A stretch of 64,000 bases of DNA from Salipiger mangrovisoli (GTDB lineage: Bacteria; Pseudomonadota; Alphaproteobacteria; Rhodobacterales; Rhodobacteraceae): assembly GCF_015223355.1 (NCBI RefSeq), contig NZ_JADFFK010000015.1, positions 81,000-144,999 on the forward strand. The letters are read 5' to 3'. The notes beneath the pieces are model-generated. The model saw nothing but the letters and a program-made list of their open reading frames with translations, ran no database searches and was not told the origin of the DNA. A program made the position numbers and the translations under genes. Position 1 is the stretch's first letter, and every line of letters begins with the position of its first letter. This document shows positions 25,071 through 33,673 of this stretch, one piece after another.

Positions 25071-25137
25071 GCAAGTTCCTTCGAAGGAACTTGCAGGAGT
25101 TTTCGAAAACTCCTGCGGCGCTAGGTTGCGCCGCAGG
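25071..25137. repeat. Three overlapping palindromes (REP-like or attenuator-like element)
   Basis: Palindrome 1 (25071-25094) and palindrome 2 (25093-25116) are both perfect 24-nt palindromes centred on TTCGAA. Hairpin 3 pairs 25112-25121 with 25128-25137 (10 bp, loop TAGGTT). Neighbouring elements share bases (2 nt between 1 and 2, 5 nt between 2 and 3), so hairpins 2 and 3 exclude each other. It fills most of the gap between DUF4202 and the CbiX-like gene. It has the look of a dispersed intergenic repeat; no U-tract follows. Confidence 0.9.
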
Positions 25138-25160
25138 ACAGAGCATCGAGACCTGAAGAC

Positions 25161-25856
25161 ATGACCCGATCCGCCCTCATCATCGCCCACGGCAGCCCGT
25201 CCGATCCCGATCCGCAGGAAGCGGCGCTGAGGGACCTTGCCGCACGCGTGGGCGCTCTGCTGCCCGGCTGGCGCATCGGCGGGGCGACATTGGCCAAGGA
25301 GGGCGCCTTTGACGCGGCGGTCGCGGAGCTCGGGACGCCGTGGATCTACCCCTACTTCATGGCGCGCGGCTATTTCACCAAGAAGGTGCTCGCCGAACGT
25401 GCCGCGCCGCTGGGCCTGCGGGTGCTCGAGCCCTTCGGCACAGAGCCTGCGCTGGTGCAGAGCGCCGCTCACGCCTTGCGCCGGGAGCTGGCAGGCCGGG
25501 GTTGGCAAGCGGATGCAACGACGCTGCTGGTTGCGGCGCACGGCAGCGCTGTCTCCCGCACCAGCGCCGAAAGCGCCCGCGACTTTGCCGCCGCGCTGAA
25601 GTCCAAGATAGGATTCGCCGAAGCGCGCGCCGGCTACGTCGAGGAGCCGCCCTTCCTGCACGAGTCGGCGCGCGGACTCACTCAGGCGATCTGCCTGCCG
25701 CAATTCGCGCTCAACGCAGGTCACATGCTGGAGGACGTGCCCGGAGCACTGCAACAGGCGGGCTTCTCGGGACCTGTTCTGCCCGCGTTCATCGACTGGC
25801 AGGAAACTCCGGAACTGATCGCGCAAAGCCTTGAAACGCAATCCAACGCCTCGTGA
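25161..25856 (+). CDS. CbiX/SirB-like chelatase family protein
   Basis: A 231-aa protein with two chelatase half-domains. LIIAHGSPSD (His10) at the N-terminus and LLVAAHGSAVSRTSAES near residue 125 each carry the metal-binding His of the CbiX/SirB class II chelatases, and PYFMARGYFTKKVL fits the family. Such enzymes insert cobalt or ferrous iron into sirohydrochlorin for cobalamin or siroheme synthesis. No other cobalamin or siroheme gene is nearby, and no cobalamin riboswitch is recognisable upstream, so the metal and pathway remain open. A strong bidirectional terminator follows at 25877-25915. Confidence 0.85.
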   Translation: MTRSALIIAHGSPSDPDPQEAALRDLAARVGALLPGWRIGGATLAKEGAFDAAVAELGTPWIYPYFMARGYFTKKVLAERAAPLGLRVLEPFGTEPALVQSAAHALRRELAGRGWQADATTLLVAAHGSAVSRTSAESARDFAAALKSKIGFAEARAGYVEEPPFLHESARGLTQAICLPQFALNAGHMLEDVPGALQQAGFSGPVLPAFIDWQETPELIAQSLETQSNAS

Positions 25857-25876
25857 ACCACGGACCTCTCAGGGAC

Positions 25877-25915
25877 AAAAAAGAAGGCCACCGCGTTGCG
25901 GTGGCCTTCTTTTTT
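25877..25915. terminator. Bidirectional rho-independent terminator
   Basis: A long perfect stem: A-run plus GAAGGCCACCGC on the left, loop GTT, then GCGGTGGCCTTC plus a T-run on the right. It ends the CbiX-like gene on the plus strand and tRNA-Arg on the minus strand, each with a proper U-tract. Confidence 0.95.
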
Positions 25916-25934
25916 GCCGTCCCCCGGTGGGGAG

Positions 25935-26011
25935 TGGCGGACCGAGGAGGATTCGAACCCCCGACCCCTTGATTCGTAGTCAAGTACTCTATCCAGCTGA
26001 GCTATCGGTCC
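25935..26011 (-). tRNA. tRNA-Arg (anticodon ACG)
   Basis: A 77-nt cloverleaf on the minus strand. Acceptor stem GGACCGA/TCGGTCC, D-arm with AGCTCAGCTGGATAGAGT, anticodon stem CTTGA/TCAAG around loop CTACGAA, and T-arm GGGTTCGAATC. The discriminator is G and CCA is encoded (25935-25937). The anticodon ACG is expected to be changed to ICG by TadA, whose gene is at 5069-5524. Confidence 0.97.
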
Positions 26012-26076
26012 GTGAGGGCGGGGTTTAGAGTTTGTTCGGAGGATGCGCAAGAGCGATTTCGAAGAAATTTCCAATC

Positions 26077-27459
26077 TTACCCTAAGTCACCCGTGGGAAG
26101 GCGAATTTCGAAGCATGTCCCGTGCTGATCGGAGCGCAGGAGTTGAAGTTTCCCACCGTGATTCCGCACCAGCTCGGCGACAATGGCCAGACCGAGTCCC
26201 GCGCCCCCCTTGCGCGCGCCGCCCTGGAATGGCTGGAACAGGTGTTCCCGCGCCTTCGGCGGGAGGCCTGGGCCGGTGTCGGTGACCTTGATGATCCAGG
26301 CATCCTCCTCGACGCGGGCCGAAACGGCGATTTCCCCCTCCTCGCCCGAGCCGGTGATCGCCTGCCGGGCATTGCGCACAAGATTCGCAATCGCGCGGTA
26401 GATCTGCTCGGGATCGCCGCGAATCTGCATCGAGGCGGGAATGTCTTCGGATAGGCTGACCTCATGCTCGCCGATCGCCAGCCGCTCGGCCTCGAGCACC
26501 TCGTTGACCAGTTCAGCAAGGTTGAACTGAGTCAGCATCGGCGCGGGCTCCTCGGCCTTGCCGAAGGCCAGCGTCGTCTCGCAGAGCGAGACCGCGCGGG
26601 TGATGGAGCTGACCAGCTTCGGAGCCATGCGCTTGACCGCGGGATCCTCGGACATCTCGATGCGGTCCGTGAAGAGCTGCGCCGAGCTGAGGATGTTGCG
26701 CAGGTCGTGGCTGACCCGCGCCACCGCGCCGCCAAGCTGCGCCAGCCGCTCCTTCTGCCGCAGCGACTGCGACAGCTGCGTCTCGAGCGACTTCAGTGCC
26801 TCCTCGGCCTCGCGGATCTCGCGCACGCTGGCGACGGGGGTGATGATGCGCCGCGCGTCTTCGGGATCCTCGGCGTAGCGCTGCATGTGGCCAACCACGC
26901 CCTTGATCGGCTTCACCAGCAGCACGCGCACCGCCAGGAAGAGCAGCAGCGCGGTGATCAGCGACAGCAGCGCCGAGACCAGCAGCACGCCGAGCCCGAA
27001 GTCGATCATCGCCGTGCGCAGCGGCAGGCTGTCCATGGTGACCTCGATCAGCTCGCCGCCGTCATCCTTCGGATAACCCAGCACGCGGATCAGCCGCGGC
27101 TTGGTGTCGGCGAGGCGCAGCAATGCATCCCGCATGAGAATCAGCGGCCCGGCCTCGCGCAGGTCGTAGGTTTCATCAACCGAGCTCGGCATCGGCGACG
27201 AGAGGGCCAGTTCGCGCCGCTCGTCGCGTTGCAGCACGACGTTGTAGACCCCGGCATTGTCCAAGAGCTCGGCCTCCAGTTCGGGGGCCAGAACGTCGTC
27301 GGCAAGCAGCGCAAGCGACGCGATCTGCGCGCGCTCAAGGTGGTCGGTGAGGAAATCCTCACGGAAACGCGCCACCGAGGGCACGAAGATCAGCACTTCG
27401 GCCAGCATCACGAAAACGGTCGTGAGAACCAGAAAGCGGCCTGAGAGCGAGTTGAACAT
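26077..27459 (-). CDS. Sensor histidine kinase with HAMP domain
   Basis: A 460-aa inner-membrane histidine kinase. One helix at about residues 8-28, a periplasmic sensor region of about 140 residues, a second helix near 172-195, then HAMP (VKPIKGVVGHMQRYAEDP). The HisKA box is VSHDLRN with phospho-acceptor His251, followed by N box NLVRNARQA and G box DTGPGLP. No response-regulator gene is adjacent, so it is an orphan kinase with an unknown partner. Convergent with nothing; it is transcribed toward the tRNA gene. Length and domain order are normal. Confidence 0.93.
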   Translation of the reverse strand: MFNSLSGRFLVLTTVFVMLAEVLIFVPSVARFREDFLTDHLERAQIASLALLADDVLAPELEAELLDNAGVYNVVLQRDERRELALSSPMPSSVDETYDLREAGPLILMRDALLRLADTKPRLIRVLGYPKDDGGELIEVTMDSLPLRTAMIDFGLGVLLVSALLSLITALLLFLAVRVLLVKPIKGVVGHMQRYAEDPEDARRIITPVASVREIREAEEALKSLETQLSQSLRQKERLAQLGGAVARVSHDLRNILSSAQLFTDRIEMSEDPAVKRMAPKLVSSITRAVSLCETTLAFGKAEEPAPMLTQFNLAELVNEVLEAERLAIGEHEVSLSEDIPASMQIRGDPEQIYRAIANLVRNARQAITGSGEEGEIAVSARVEEDAWIIKVTDTGPGLPPKAREHLFQPFQGGARKGGAGLGLAIVAELVRNHGGKLQLLRSDQHGTCFEIRLPTGDLG

Positions 27460-27478
27460 CTAGAGCAGTCTTAAGCTT

Positions 27479-28897
27479 TCAGGGAAGCAGGCGTTGAACT
27501 GTTCGTGTAACAGCCTTGACCGTGCGGTTTTCAAACAATCTGGGTGTGAAATAGGATCCGGCAACCCGTTTGTTAAGCTCCCCCAGCGTCGGATAGGGCG
27601 CAACCATGCCCGCGATCTGCCCAATCTTGGTTTTTGCCGAGATCGCCAGCGCCCAAGTCGATATCAAGTCCCCCGCCTGTGGGCCGACGATCGTCGCGCC
27701 CACCGGGCGTCCCCTGTGCACCATCACCTTGGCCAATCCCGCCGTCTCGCGCTCTGCGATGGCGCGATCATTGTGCAAGAGTGCCGCGCGCAGGACCTCG
27801 AGCTTTCCGCCGAATCGCTGTCGTGCCTCGACCTCGCTCAGACCGACATGGGCCAGTTCGGGTCGGGTATAGGTGGCGCGTGGGATATGGTCGGTCGTGG
27901 CCTTTGCCGGCAGGCCGAAGAGCGCCGAGCGGAGGATGATGCCTGCATGGTAGCCCGCAACATGGGTGAACTGCATGCCGCCAGCCGCATCGCCGATGGC
28001 GTAGACCCGGCGATTGGTCGTGCGCAAACCGGCGTCCACCCGGAGGCCCGTCTTGGTGGTCTCTATGCCCGCCACTGCCAGTCCGAGCCCTTCGGTGTTC
28101 GCCCGCCGTCCGGCCGCGACCAGCAGATGCGATCCGGTCAGGCTCCCACCGCCGCTGAGTCGCAGTTCGATGGCGCTGCCCTGCTGGCTGGCGGACGAGA
28201 CCGTCTCGCCTTCGAGAATCGTCACCCCTTCGCCGCGCAGGCGGTCGAGCACGATGGCCGCCATCTCCGGGTCCTCGCGGCCGAGGGCCTTCGCGCCTTC
28301 GACTACGGTGACCTGCGCACCGAGACGACGGAAGCTCTGCGCCATCTCCATGCCGATCGGCCCGCCGCCAAGGATCAGCAGGTGCGAGGGGAGCTCCTGT
28401 AAATCCCACAGGGTCTCGTTGGTCATGAAGGACACATTGGCCAGGCCCGGCACCGGCGGCACCGCCGCGGCTGATCCGGTGGCCAGCACGATGCGGCGTG
28501 CAGCGATCCTGCAGCGACCCGCCTCCACCTCGCGGTCCGACACAAAGCGGGCGTGGTCGCGAATGACGCGCACGCCGAGCCCCTCGAAGCGCTCCTGCGA
28601 ATCCACCGGGGCGATGCGCGCGATGGTTTCTTGCACATGCGCGCGGACGCGCGGCCAATCGACCTTCGGCCGGTCGAGATCGACTCCGAATGCCGCCGAG
28701 GTCTGCGCCACATGGGCCTGCGCCGCGGCGGCGATCAGCGCCTTGGACGGCACGCAGCCGTAGTTCAGGCAGTCCCCGCCCATCTCGCCGCGCTCGACCA
28801 GAACCACACTGGCCCCCATCTGCACCGCGCCCGCCGCGACCGAAAGCCCGCCAGAGCCCGCACCGATGACCAGAAGGTCGGTCCGAATCGTTTCCAT
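27479..28897 (-). CDS. FAD-dependent pyridine nucleotide-disulfide oxidoreductase (MerA/Lpd-like)
   Basis: A 472-aa class I disulfide reductase. FAD fingerprint GAGSGG near residue 12, redox-active disulfide in GGDCLNYGCVPSK (about 40-52), NAD-binding LGGGPIGMEMAQ near 170, and the C-terminal dimerisation domain. It lacks the N-terminal HMA domain and the C-terminal vicinal Cys pair of mercuric reductase, so mercury reduction is unlikely although databases often call such proteins mercuric reductase. The ATG at 28897 is preceded by GGGGTGA. It is just downstream of a TVP38 membrane protein gene on the same strand; this pair recurs, sometimes fused, in proteobacteria. Substrate unknown. Confidence 0.9.
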   Translation of the reverse strand: METIRTDLLVIGAGSGGLSVAAGAVQMGASVVLVERGEMGGDCLNYGCVPSKALIAAAAQAHVAQTSAAFGVDLDRPKVDWPRVRAHVQETIARIAPVDSQERFEGLGVRVIRDHARFVSDREVEAGRCRIAARRIVLATGSAAAVPPVPGLANVSFMTNETLWDLQELPSHLLILGGGPIGMEMAQSFRRLGAQVTVVEGAKALGREDPEMAAIVLDRLRGEGVTILEGETVSSASQQGSAIELRLSGGGSLTGSHLLVAAGRRANTEGLGLAVAGIETTKTGLRVDAGLRTTNRRVYAIGDAAGGMQFTHVAGYHAGIILRSALFGLPAKATTDHIPRATYTRPELAHVGLSEVEARQRFGGKLEVLRAALLHNDRAIAERETAGLAKVMVHRGRPVGATIVGPQAGDLISTWALAISAKTKIGQIAGMVAPYPTLGELNKRVAGSYFTPRLFENRTVKAVTRTVQRLLP

Positions 28898-28916
28898 GTC
28901 ACCCCTACCCTTGATC

Positions 28917-29657
28917 TCAGATGCCCTTGCGTGCGCGCCAGGCGCGCAGGATGATCGGCAGGGCCGCCAGCGCGGCAAGCCCCAGCAGCGGCCCGATGAC
29001 CTGCGGTGCCCAGAGCAGGCTCAGGTCCGGCGTCCCGCCGCGGTCGAAGACCGACCCGACGCCCACCCCGATCGAGGTGAAGACCAGCGCTCCGGGAATG
29101 ATGCCCAATGCGGTGGTCCACGCAAAGTTCCACAGCCTCACCCCGACCAGCGCGGGCAGCAGGTTTGCCACGAAGAAAGGCACCGCGGGCACCAGACGCA
29201 GCAGCAGAAGCACGCTGATCTCGTTCTGCCGCAGCCCGTCGCGCAGCTTGCCGAGTCGCCCCTCCGAGGCGTCGAACCGGGCGGCAAGCACCTGCCCCAG
29301 CCCGGCGCGGGCGGCGAGAAAGATCGCCACCGCGCCAAGGCTGGCCGAGAGCACGTTGAGCGCGGTGCCCGGCCCTAGGCCGAAGAGAAAGCCGCCGGTG
29401 ACCGAGGCAACCGCCGCCCCCGGCAGCGAGAAGGCGACGATGGCCACGTAGGCGGCGACGAATCCCCCCGCCATGAGCAGGTAGTTGCCGTCCCTCAGCT
29501 CCAGCAGCGCGGCGCGATTCTCGCGCAGCGTGTCGAAGCTGATGTAATCGCGCAGCGTCGCCGCACCGATCACCGCCACAAGCGCAATCAGCGCAAGCGG
29601 AAGGTGGCGCAGCCATCGCGCTCTGGGCGCGGGTGAGTTCGGTGCCGGATCTGTCAT
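28917..29657 (-). CDS. TVP38/TMEM64 family membrane protein
   Basis: A 246-aa inner-membrane protein with about six hydrophobic segments. The SNARE-associated/VTT core is visible in VAFSLPGAAVASVTGGFLFG and LLLLRLVPAVPFFVANLLPAL, with a GARAGL-like stretch between. VTT-domain proteins are linked to lipid scrambling or undecaprenyl-phosphate handling in other members. The ATG at 29657 has AGGAAC just before; upstream in-frame starts would add a non-conserved tail. The stop is 19 nt before the disulfide reductase gene, suggesting an operon in which redox chemistry serves a membrane process (inference). Confidence 0.9.
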   Translation of the reverse strand: MTDPAPNSPAPRARWLRHLPLALIALVAVIGAATLRDYISFDTLRENRAALLELRDGNYLLMAGGFVAAYVAIVAFSLPGAAVASVTGGFLFGLGPGTALNVLSASLGAVAIFLAARAGLGQVLAARFDASEGRLGKLRDGLRQNEISVLLLLRLVPAVPFFVANLLPALVGVRLWNFAWTTALGIIPGALVFTSIGVGVGSVFDRGGTPDLSLLWAPQVIGPLLGLAALAALPIILRAWRARKGI

Positions 29658-30005
29658 GTTCCTAGAATGGCGCGGGGAATCGTCCGAGCACAGCCCTTTC
29701 ACGCGGCCTTGATCGTCAGTCATCACGGAGCACGGCCCGGACCTGTGCCCGGAACGGTGATCGGGAGATGCAGCGCGCCTTACCGGAAATCTTGCGGCGG
29801 TGACCGGATAGAGGTTTGACACGGGGGCCACTCCTGCCTATAGCACGGCACTCGAATGACCCGGCCCGGCGAATCCGCGGGGCCGTCTGTGATGTAAGCT
29901 CTTGCTGCCAATCCACTGGCACACCGGGCGGACGCCGCAGGCAGCAATGAGACCATGTAGACAGACCGGCCTCGCCCGAGGCCAGATCAGACGGAGAAGA
30001 GCGCG
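29658..30005. other. 348-nt divergent intergenic region
   Basis: This gap separates the TVP38 gene (minus) from rpmH (plus). It holds the rpmH promoter described at 29816-29844 and the rpmH leader of about 160 nt. The part nearest the TVP38 gene shows no defensible promoter. I see no gene here; open frames in it overlap the promoter and have no recognisable product. Confidence 0.7.
29816..29844 (+). promoter_or_regulatory. Sigma-70 type promoter of the rpmH operon
   Basis: TTGACA (29816-29821), 17-nt spacer, TATAGC (29839-29844). This is close to the housekeeping consensus and unusually good for this GC-rich DNA, as expected for a ribosomal-protein gene. A start near 29851 would leave a leader of about 155 nt before rpmH. 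Confidence 0.8.
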
Positions 30006-30140
30006 ATGAAACGCACCTTTCAGCCTTCGAACCTCGTTCGCAAGCGCCGCCACGGCTTCCGTGCCCGGATGGCGACCAAAGCCGGCCGCGCGATTCTGAA
30101 CGCGCGCCGCGGCCGCGGCCGCAAGAAGCTCAGCGCCTGA
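30006..30140 (+). CDS. rpmH: Large ribosomal subunit protein bL34
   Basis: A 44-aa, highly basic protein starting [18 protein letters not shown], diagnostic for bL34. GGAGAAG at 29993-29999 is the Shine-Dalgarno. It heads the conserved rpmH-rnpA-yidD-(ttcA)-yidC neighbourhood. A strong hairpin between rpmH and rnpA (30187-30218) probably lowers read-through so that much more bL34 than RnpA is made. Confidence 0.98.
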   Translation: MKRTFQPSNLVRKRRHGFRARMATKAGRAILNARRGRGRKKLSA

Positions 30141-30186
30141 GTCGCGCGCTCTGCCCATGGCGGAGCGTGTGCACAAGACACCGGCC

Positions 30187-30218
30187 AAGGCCGCTTCGGT
30201 AGAGACCGAGGCGGCCTT
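30187..30218 (+). terminator. Intercistronic attenuator hairpin between rpmH and rnpA
   Basis: A 14-bp stem (30187-30200 with 30205-30218, one G-U pair) closed by AGAG and followed by only TTT. It resembles a leaky terminator. It argues that rnpA starts after it, at ATG 30256, rather than at the in-frame ATG 30157 which would put the hairpin inside the coding region. Confidence 0.7.
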
Positions 30219-30255
30219 TGCGCTTGGCACGCGTGCGGACACAGGCACTGGCGAT

Positions 30256-30666
30256 ATGAACACAGGCAAAGCCGACGGCGATGGCCTGACGGCAAAGGAC
30301 AGCCCGAAACTCGAGGTCCTGCGCAAGCGCAGCGATTTCCTCGCGGCGGCGCGCGCCCGGCGGCAGCCGGTGCCGTCCTTCCTGCTGCAGGCACGCTACC
30401 GCGACGACGGCTCGGAGTTGATCCGCGTCGGCTTCACCTGTTCCAAGAAGGTCGGCAATGCCGTCGCCCGCAACCGCGCCAAGCGCCGGCTGCGCGAGAT
30501 CGCACGCCTTGGCCTGCCCGAGTTGGGCAAGCCGGGATGGGATTACGTGCTGATCGGCCGCGCCGAGGCGACGGCGGCGCGCGAGTTCACCGCGCTGCAG
30601 GGCGACCTTGCGCAGGCGATCCGCCAAATCCACGCGCCGCGAAAGCCGCGGGCCCCGAAGTCGTGA
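30256..30666 (+). CDS. rnpA: Ribonuclease P protein component
   Basis: A 136-aa basic protein with [18 protein letters not shown] at the N-terminal part and the RNP motif in [20 protein letters not shown] (about residues 66-85), which binds the RNase P RNA. It helps the ribozyme trim 5' leaders of precursor tRNAs. I prefer ATG 30256, which lies after the attenuator hairpin; an ATG at 30157 would add 33 residues that are not conserved. The stop overlaps the GTG start of yidD. Confidence 0.93.
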   Translation: MNTGKADGDGLTAKDSPKLEVLRKRSDFLAAARARRQPVPSFLLQARYRDDGSELIRVGFTCSKKVGNAVARNRAKRRLREIARLGLPELGKPGWDYVLIGRAEATAAREFTALQGDLAQAIRQIHAPRKPRAPKS

Positions 30667-30884
30667 GCCCGCTCGCGCATATCGCCGCCCTGCCCGTCCG
30701 CGCCTACCGCCTGATTTTCTCGCCCTGGGTCGGCCATGGCTGCCGCTTCCAGCCGAGCTGCTCGGCCTATGCGCTCGAGGCGCTCGAGAAGCACGGCGCC
30801 ATCAAGGGCTCTTACCTGACCCTCCGCCGCATCCTGCGCTGCCACCCGCTCGGCGGGTCCGGCATCGACAACGTCCCCGATTGA
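30663..30884 (+). CDS. yidD: Membrane protein insertion efficiency factor YidD
   Basis: A 73-aa protein beginning at GTG 30663, which overlaps the rnpA stop (GTGA). [27 protein letters not shown] and [13 protein letters not shown] segments are characteristic, with the three Cys conserved. YidD is a small amphipathic inner-membrane protein thought to aid YidC-dependent insertion. It is translationally coupled to rnpA and precedes ttcA by 8 nt. Confidence 0.95.
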   Translation: MSPLAHIAALPVRAYRLIFSPWVGHGCRFQPSCSAYALEALEKHGAIKGSYLTLRRILRCHPLGGSGIDNVPD

Positions 30885-30892
30885 GGCCGCCC

Positions 30893-31783
30893 ATGTTCGA
30901 CGACGACGCCGACGACATCCACCCGCTGTTCTACGGTGCCCCGAAGAGCACCGAGTTCAAGAAGCTGCGCAAGCGCATCGTGCAGAACACCCGCGAGGCG
31001 GTCGAACAATACGGCATGATCGAGCGCCGCGAGGATGGCTCCTTGCCGAAATGGCTGGTGTGTCTCTCGGGCGGCAAGGATTCCTACACCCTGCTGGCAG
31101 TCCTGCACGAACTCAAGTGGCGCGGGCTGCTGCCTGTCGAAATCCTCGCCTGCAACCTCGACCAGGGCCAGCCGGGCTTTCCCGCGACGGTGCTGCCCGA
31201 GTTCCTCGAGAAGATGGGTGTGCCGCATCGGATCGAGTATCAGGACACCTATTCGATCGTCATGGACAAGGTGCCGCAGGGCCGGACCTACTGCGCGCTC
31301 TGCTCGCGTCTGCGCCGCGGCAACCTCTATCGCATTGCCCGCGAGGAAGGCTGCTCGGCGGTCGTGCTGGGCCACCACCGCGACGACATCCTCGAGACCT
31401 TCTTCATGAACCTCTTCCACGGCGGGCGGCTTGCGACCATGCCGCCGAAGTTGGTCAACGAGGAGGGCGACCTTTTCGTCTACCGCCCGCTGGCGCATGT
31501 CTCCGAGGCCGATTGCGAGAAATTCGCCCGCTCGATGAACTACCCGATCATCCCCTGCGACCTCTGCGGCTCGCAGGACGGGCTGCAGCGCCAGCAGGTG
31601 AAGCAGATCCTCGATGGTTGGGAAAAGAACTCCCCCGGCCGCCGGCAGGTGATGTTCAAGGCGCTGACCAACATCCGCCCCTCGCACATGATGGATCCCA
31701 AGCTCTTCGACTTCGCCGGGCTGATGCGCGACATGACCAAGCGCGCACCGGATGCCGATGACGGGATTCCCGACCTGCGTTAA
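30893..31783 (+). CDS. ttcA: tRNA 2-thiocytidine(32) synthetase TtcA
   Basis: A 296-aa ATP-PPase. The PP-loop is SGGKDS at residues 59-64. Cys pairs C134/C137 (CALC) and C222/C225 (CDLC) hold the Fe-S cluster used for sulfur transfer. [18 protein letters not shown] is typical of TtcA. It thiolates cytidine 32 in some tRNAs, among them tRNA-Arg species, so it may act on the tRNA-Arg encoded in this window. The ATG at 30893 lies 8 nt after yidD, so it probably belongs to the rpmH operon. Confidence 0.95.
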   Translation: MFDDDADDIHPLFYGAPKSTEFKKLRKRIVQNTREAVEQYGMIERREDGSLPKWLVCLSGGKDSYTLLAVLHELKWRGLLPVEILACNLDQGQPGFPATVLPEFLEKMGVPHRIEYQDTYSIVMDKVPQGRTYCALCSRLRRGNLYRIAREEGCSAVVLGHHRDDILETFFMNLFHGGRLATMPPKLVNEEGDLFVYRPLAHVSEADCEKFARSMNYPIIPCDLCGSQDGLQRQQVKQILDGWEKNSPGRRQVMFKALTNIRPSHMMDPKLFDFAGLMRDMTKRAPDADDGIPDLR

Positions 31784-31844
31784 GCGAAGCCTTACCCTCT
31801 TGCGCTAGATCTTGGTCTGTCTCTGACGATGCAGGGGGCGGACC

Positions 31845-33407
31845 ATGCCGCCGGATCTCGCACATAAGTTTCAGCTGCCGAAGGTCGCGAAAGCGCGCGC
31901 GCAGCTACGGCGCTGGGTCTTTGGACCGCATATGCTCGCGTTTGTCCCGGCACTGTCCCTTGCCGGGTTCTGGATCGGCGGCGAGCCGATCCTGCTGGCG
32001 CTTTCGCTTTTGATCCCGCTTGTCTACGGCCTCTTTCTGACCACCGAACATCCGACCGCCCTCCGCGGGCAGGATCGCCGCGACCGCGATCTGGTCAGCA
32101 TGGCCATGGCACAGGAGCTTGCGGAGCAGAGCTTCGAGCAGGCCCGGAGCGCGCAGCTACACACCGCCTGCCTGCTGTTCGAGGCCGAGGGACTGGAGAC
32201 GATCTCGCGCCGCATGGGCGAGGAAGTGGCCGAAACGCTGCGCCTGCTCTTCCTGAACCGGCTGCGCGACTTGCTGCGCCCCGAGGACAGCGCGCTCCGC
32301 ATTGGCGATTCCCGCTTCATGGCGCTGATCTCGCCCAGCCTGCGGCTCGACCTCGAAGCGCTGCTTGCCCTTGCCGACCGGCTTCAGCGCGGGCTGGAAG
32401 AGCCCGCCGCCACAGATACCGGGGTGCACTACCTGTCCGTCGCTGTGGGCTTCTGCGGCTCGGCCCGGCTGCGCGCGGGCGCAGATGGCACCGATATGCT
32501 CGACTGCGCCCAGGCGGCGCTGCGCGAGGCGATGGACAATGCCCCCTCGGCCATCCGGGCCTGGAGCGAGGGGATGCGCGCCGAGCGGCGCGCCCGCAGC
32601 GCCCTCCTGTCCGAGGTCGAGGCCGCCTTGGCCAAGGGGCAGATCCAGCCCTGGTACCAGCCGCAGCTGTGCACCTCGACAGGCGAGATCAGCGGCGTCG
32701 AGGCGCTGGTGCGCTGGATGCATCCGCAGCAGGGCATTGTGCCGCCCGCCCGCTTCCTCGACGCGCTGCACGATTCGGGGCGCCTCGACCAACTGAGCGA
32801 GGCGGTCTTGCACCACAGCCTCACCGCGCTGCGAAACTGGGATGCCGAGGGGCTGCATATCCCCCGCGTCAGCATCAACCTCTCGGACGTCGAGCTGCGC
32901 AACCCCCGGTTGGTCGATCGGCTGAAATGGGATCTCGACCGCTTCGGATTTCCAGCGAGCCGCCTGGGCATCGAAGTGCTCGAAACGGTGATCGCCGAAA
33001 GCTCCGTTGGCATCATCGCGCGCAACATCTCCGATCTTGCACGCCTCGGCTGCCGCATCGACCTTGATGACTTCGGGACCGGCCACACGTCGATCGGCGC
33101 GCTGCGCAAGGTCACCGTCCACCGGCTGAAGATCGACAGGAGCTTCGTCACGCGCATCGATCGCAGCGAGGATCAGCGGCGCATGCTGGCCGCGGTGCTG
33201 GGGCTTGCTGACCGGCTGGGGCTGGAAACCGTGGCCGAGGGCGTCGAAAGCAGTGGCGAACACGCGCTGCTTGCCCAGCTCGGCTGCGATCACGCACAGG
33301 GATTCGGCATCGCGCGTCCGATGCCCGCCCCGCAGCTGGCGGAATGGGCCCGCGAACACGCGCTGCACATCGCCGAAGCGCAGAAGCTCGGCCGCGGCAA
33401 CCGCTGA
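31845..33407 (+). CDS. Membrane-anchored EAL-domain phosphodiesterase with degenerate GGDEF
   Basis: A 520-aa protein. Two membrane helices at about residues 28-46 and 48-66, a degenerate GGDEF domain (about 100-250) where the signature reads GDSRF (154-158), and an EAL domain from about 255 to 505. Key catalytic elements are present: E286-A-L in GVEALVRW, NLSDVELRNP, DDFGTG, KIDRSFV and AEGVES. It should hydrolyse cyclic di-GMP to pGpG; the GGDEF part may bind GTP or be structural. It has its own transcription unit or reads from ttcA 61 nt upstream. The signal sensed is unknown. Confidence 0.93.
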   Translation: MPPDLAHKFQLPKVAKARAQLRRWVFGPHMLAFVPALSLAGFWIGGEPILLALSLLIPLVYGLFLTTEHPTALRGQDRRDRDLVSMAMAQELAEQSFEQARSAQLHTACLLFEAEGLETISRRMGEEVAETLRLLFLNRLRDLLRPEDSALRIGDSRFMALISPSLRLDLEALLALADRLQRGLEEPAATDTGVHYLSVAVGFCGSARLRAGADGTDMLDCAQAALREAMDNAPSAIRAWSEGMRAERRARSALLSEVEAALAKGQIQPWYQPQLCTSTGEISGVEALVRWMHPQQGIVPPARFLDALHDSGRLDQLSEAVLHHSLTALRNWDAEGLHIPRVSINLSDVELRNPRLVDRLKWDLDRFGFPASRLGIEVLETVIAESSVGIIARNISDLARLGCRIDLDDFGTGHTSIGALRKVTVHRLKIDRSFVTRIDRSEDQRRMLAAVLGLADRLGLETVAEGVESSGEHALLAQLGCDHAQGFGIARPMPAPQLAEWAREHALHIAEAQKLGRGNR

Positions 33408-33673
33408 CCCCACCGCCACGCAGGAGCCTCGCCAACTCGGCCTCGCGCCGCGAGACCCGAAAGGTCGCCGCCGAGCGCGGAAGTGGCGGAGTGCAAATGC
33501 CGATTGCCCCGCCGCATCCGCTGTACCCATGCCGCCACCCCCCGAATAACGCCACGCTCCCTGCTTCGAAACGCCGACAAACCCCCATGCGGGGCACGAT
33601 TCGGCTTGACCTTTGGGGGTCCGCCCTGTTGAACCCGGCTTTGACTTTCCAAGGACAGGTGGCGGTCTTTCGC

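Noticed and set aside
25064..25160. Cobalamin riboswitch before the CbiX-like gene
   Set aside because: The gap is under 100 nt and filled by palindromes; no B12-box like sequence is visible.
27479..28897. Mercuric reductase
   Set aside because: No N-terminal HMA domain, no C-terminal Cys pair, and no merR, merT or merP nearby.
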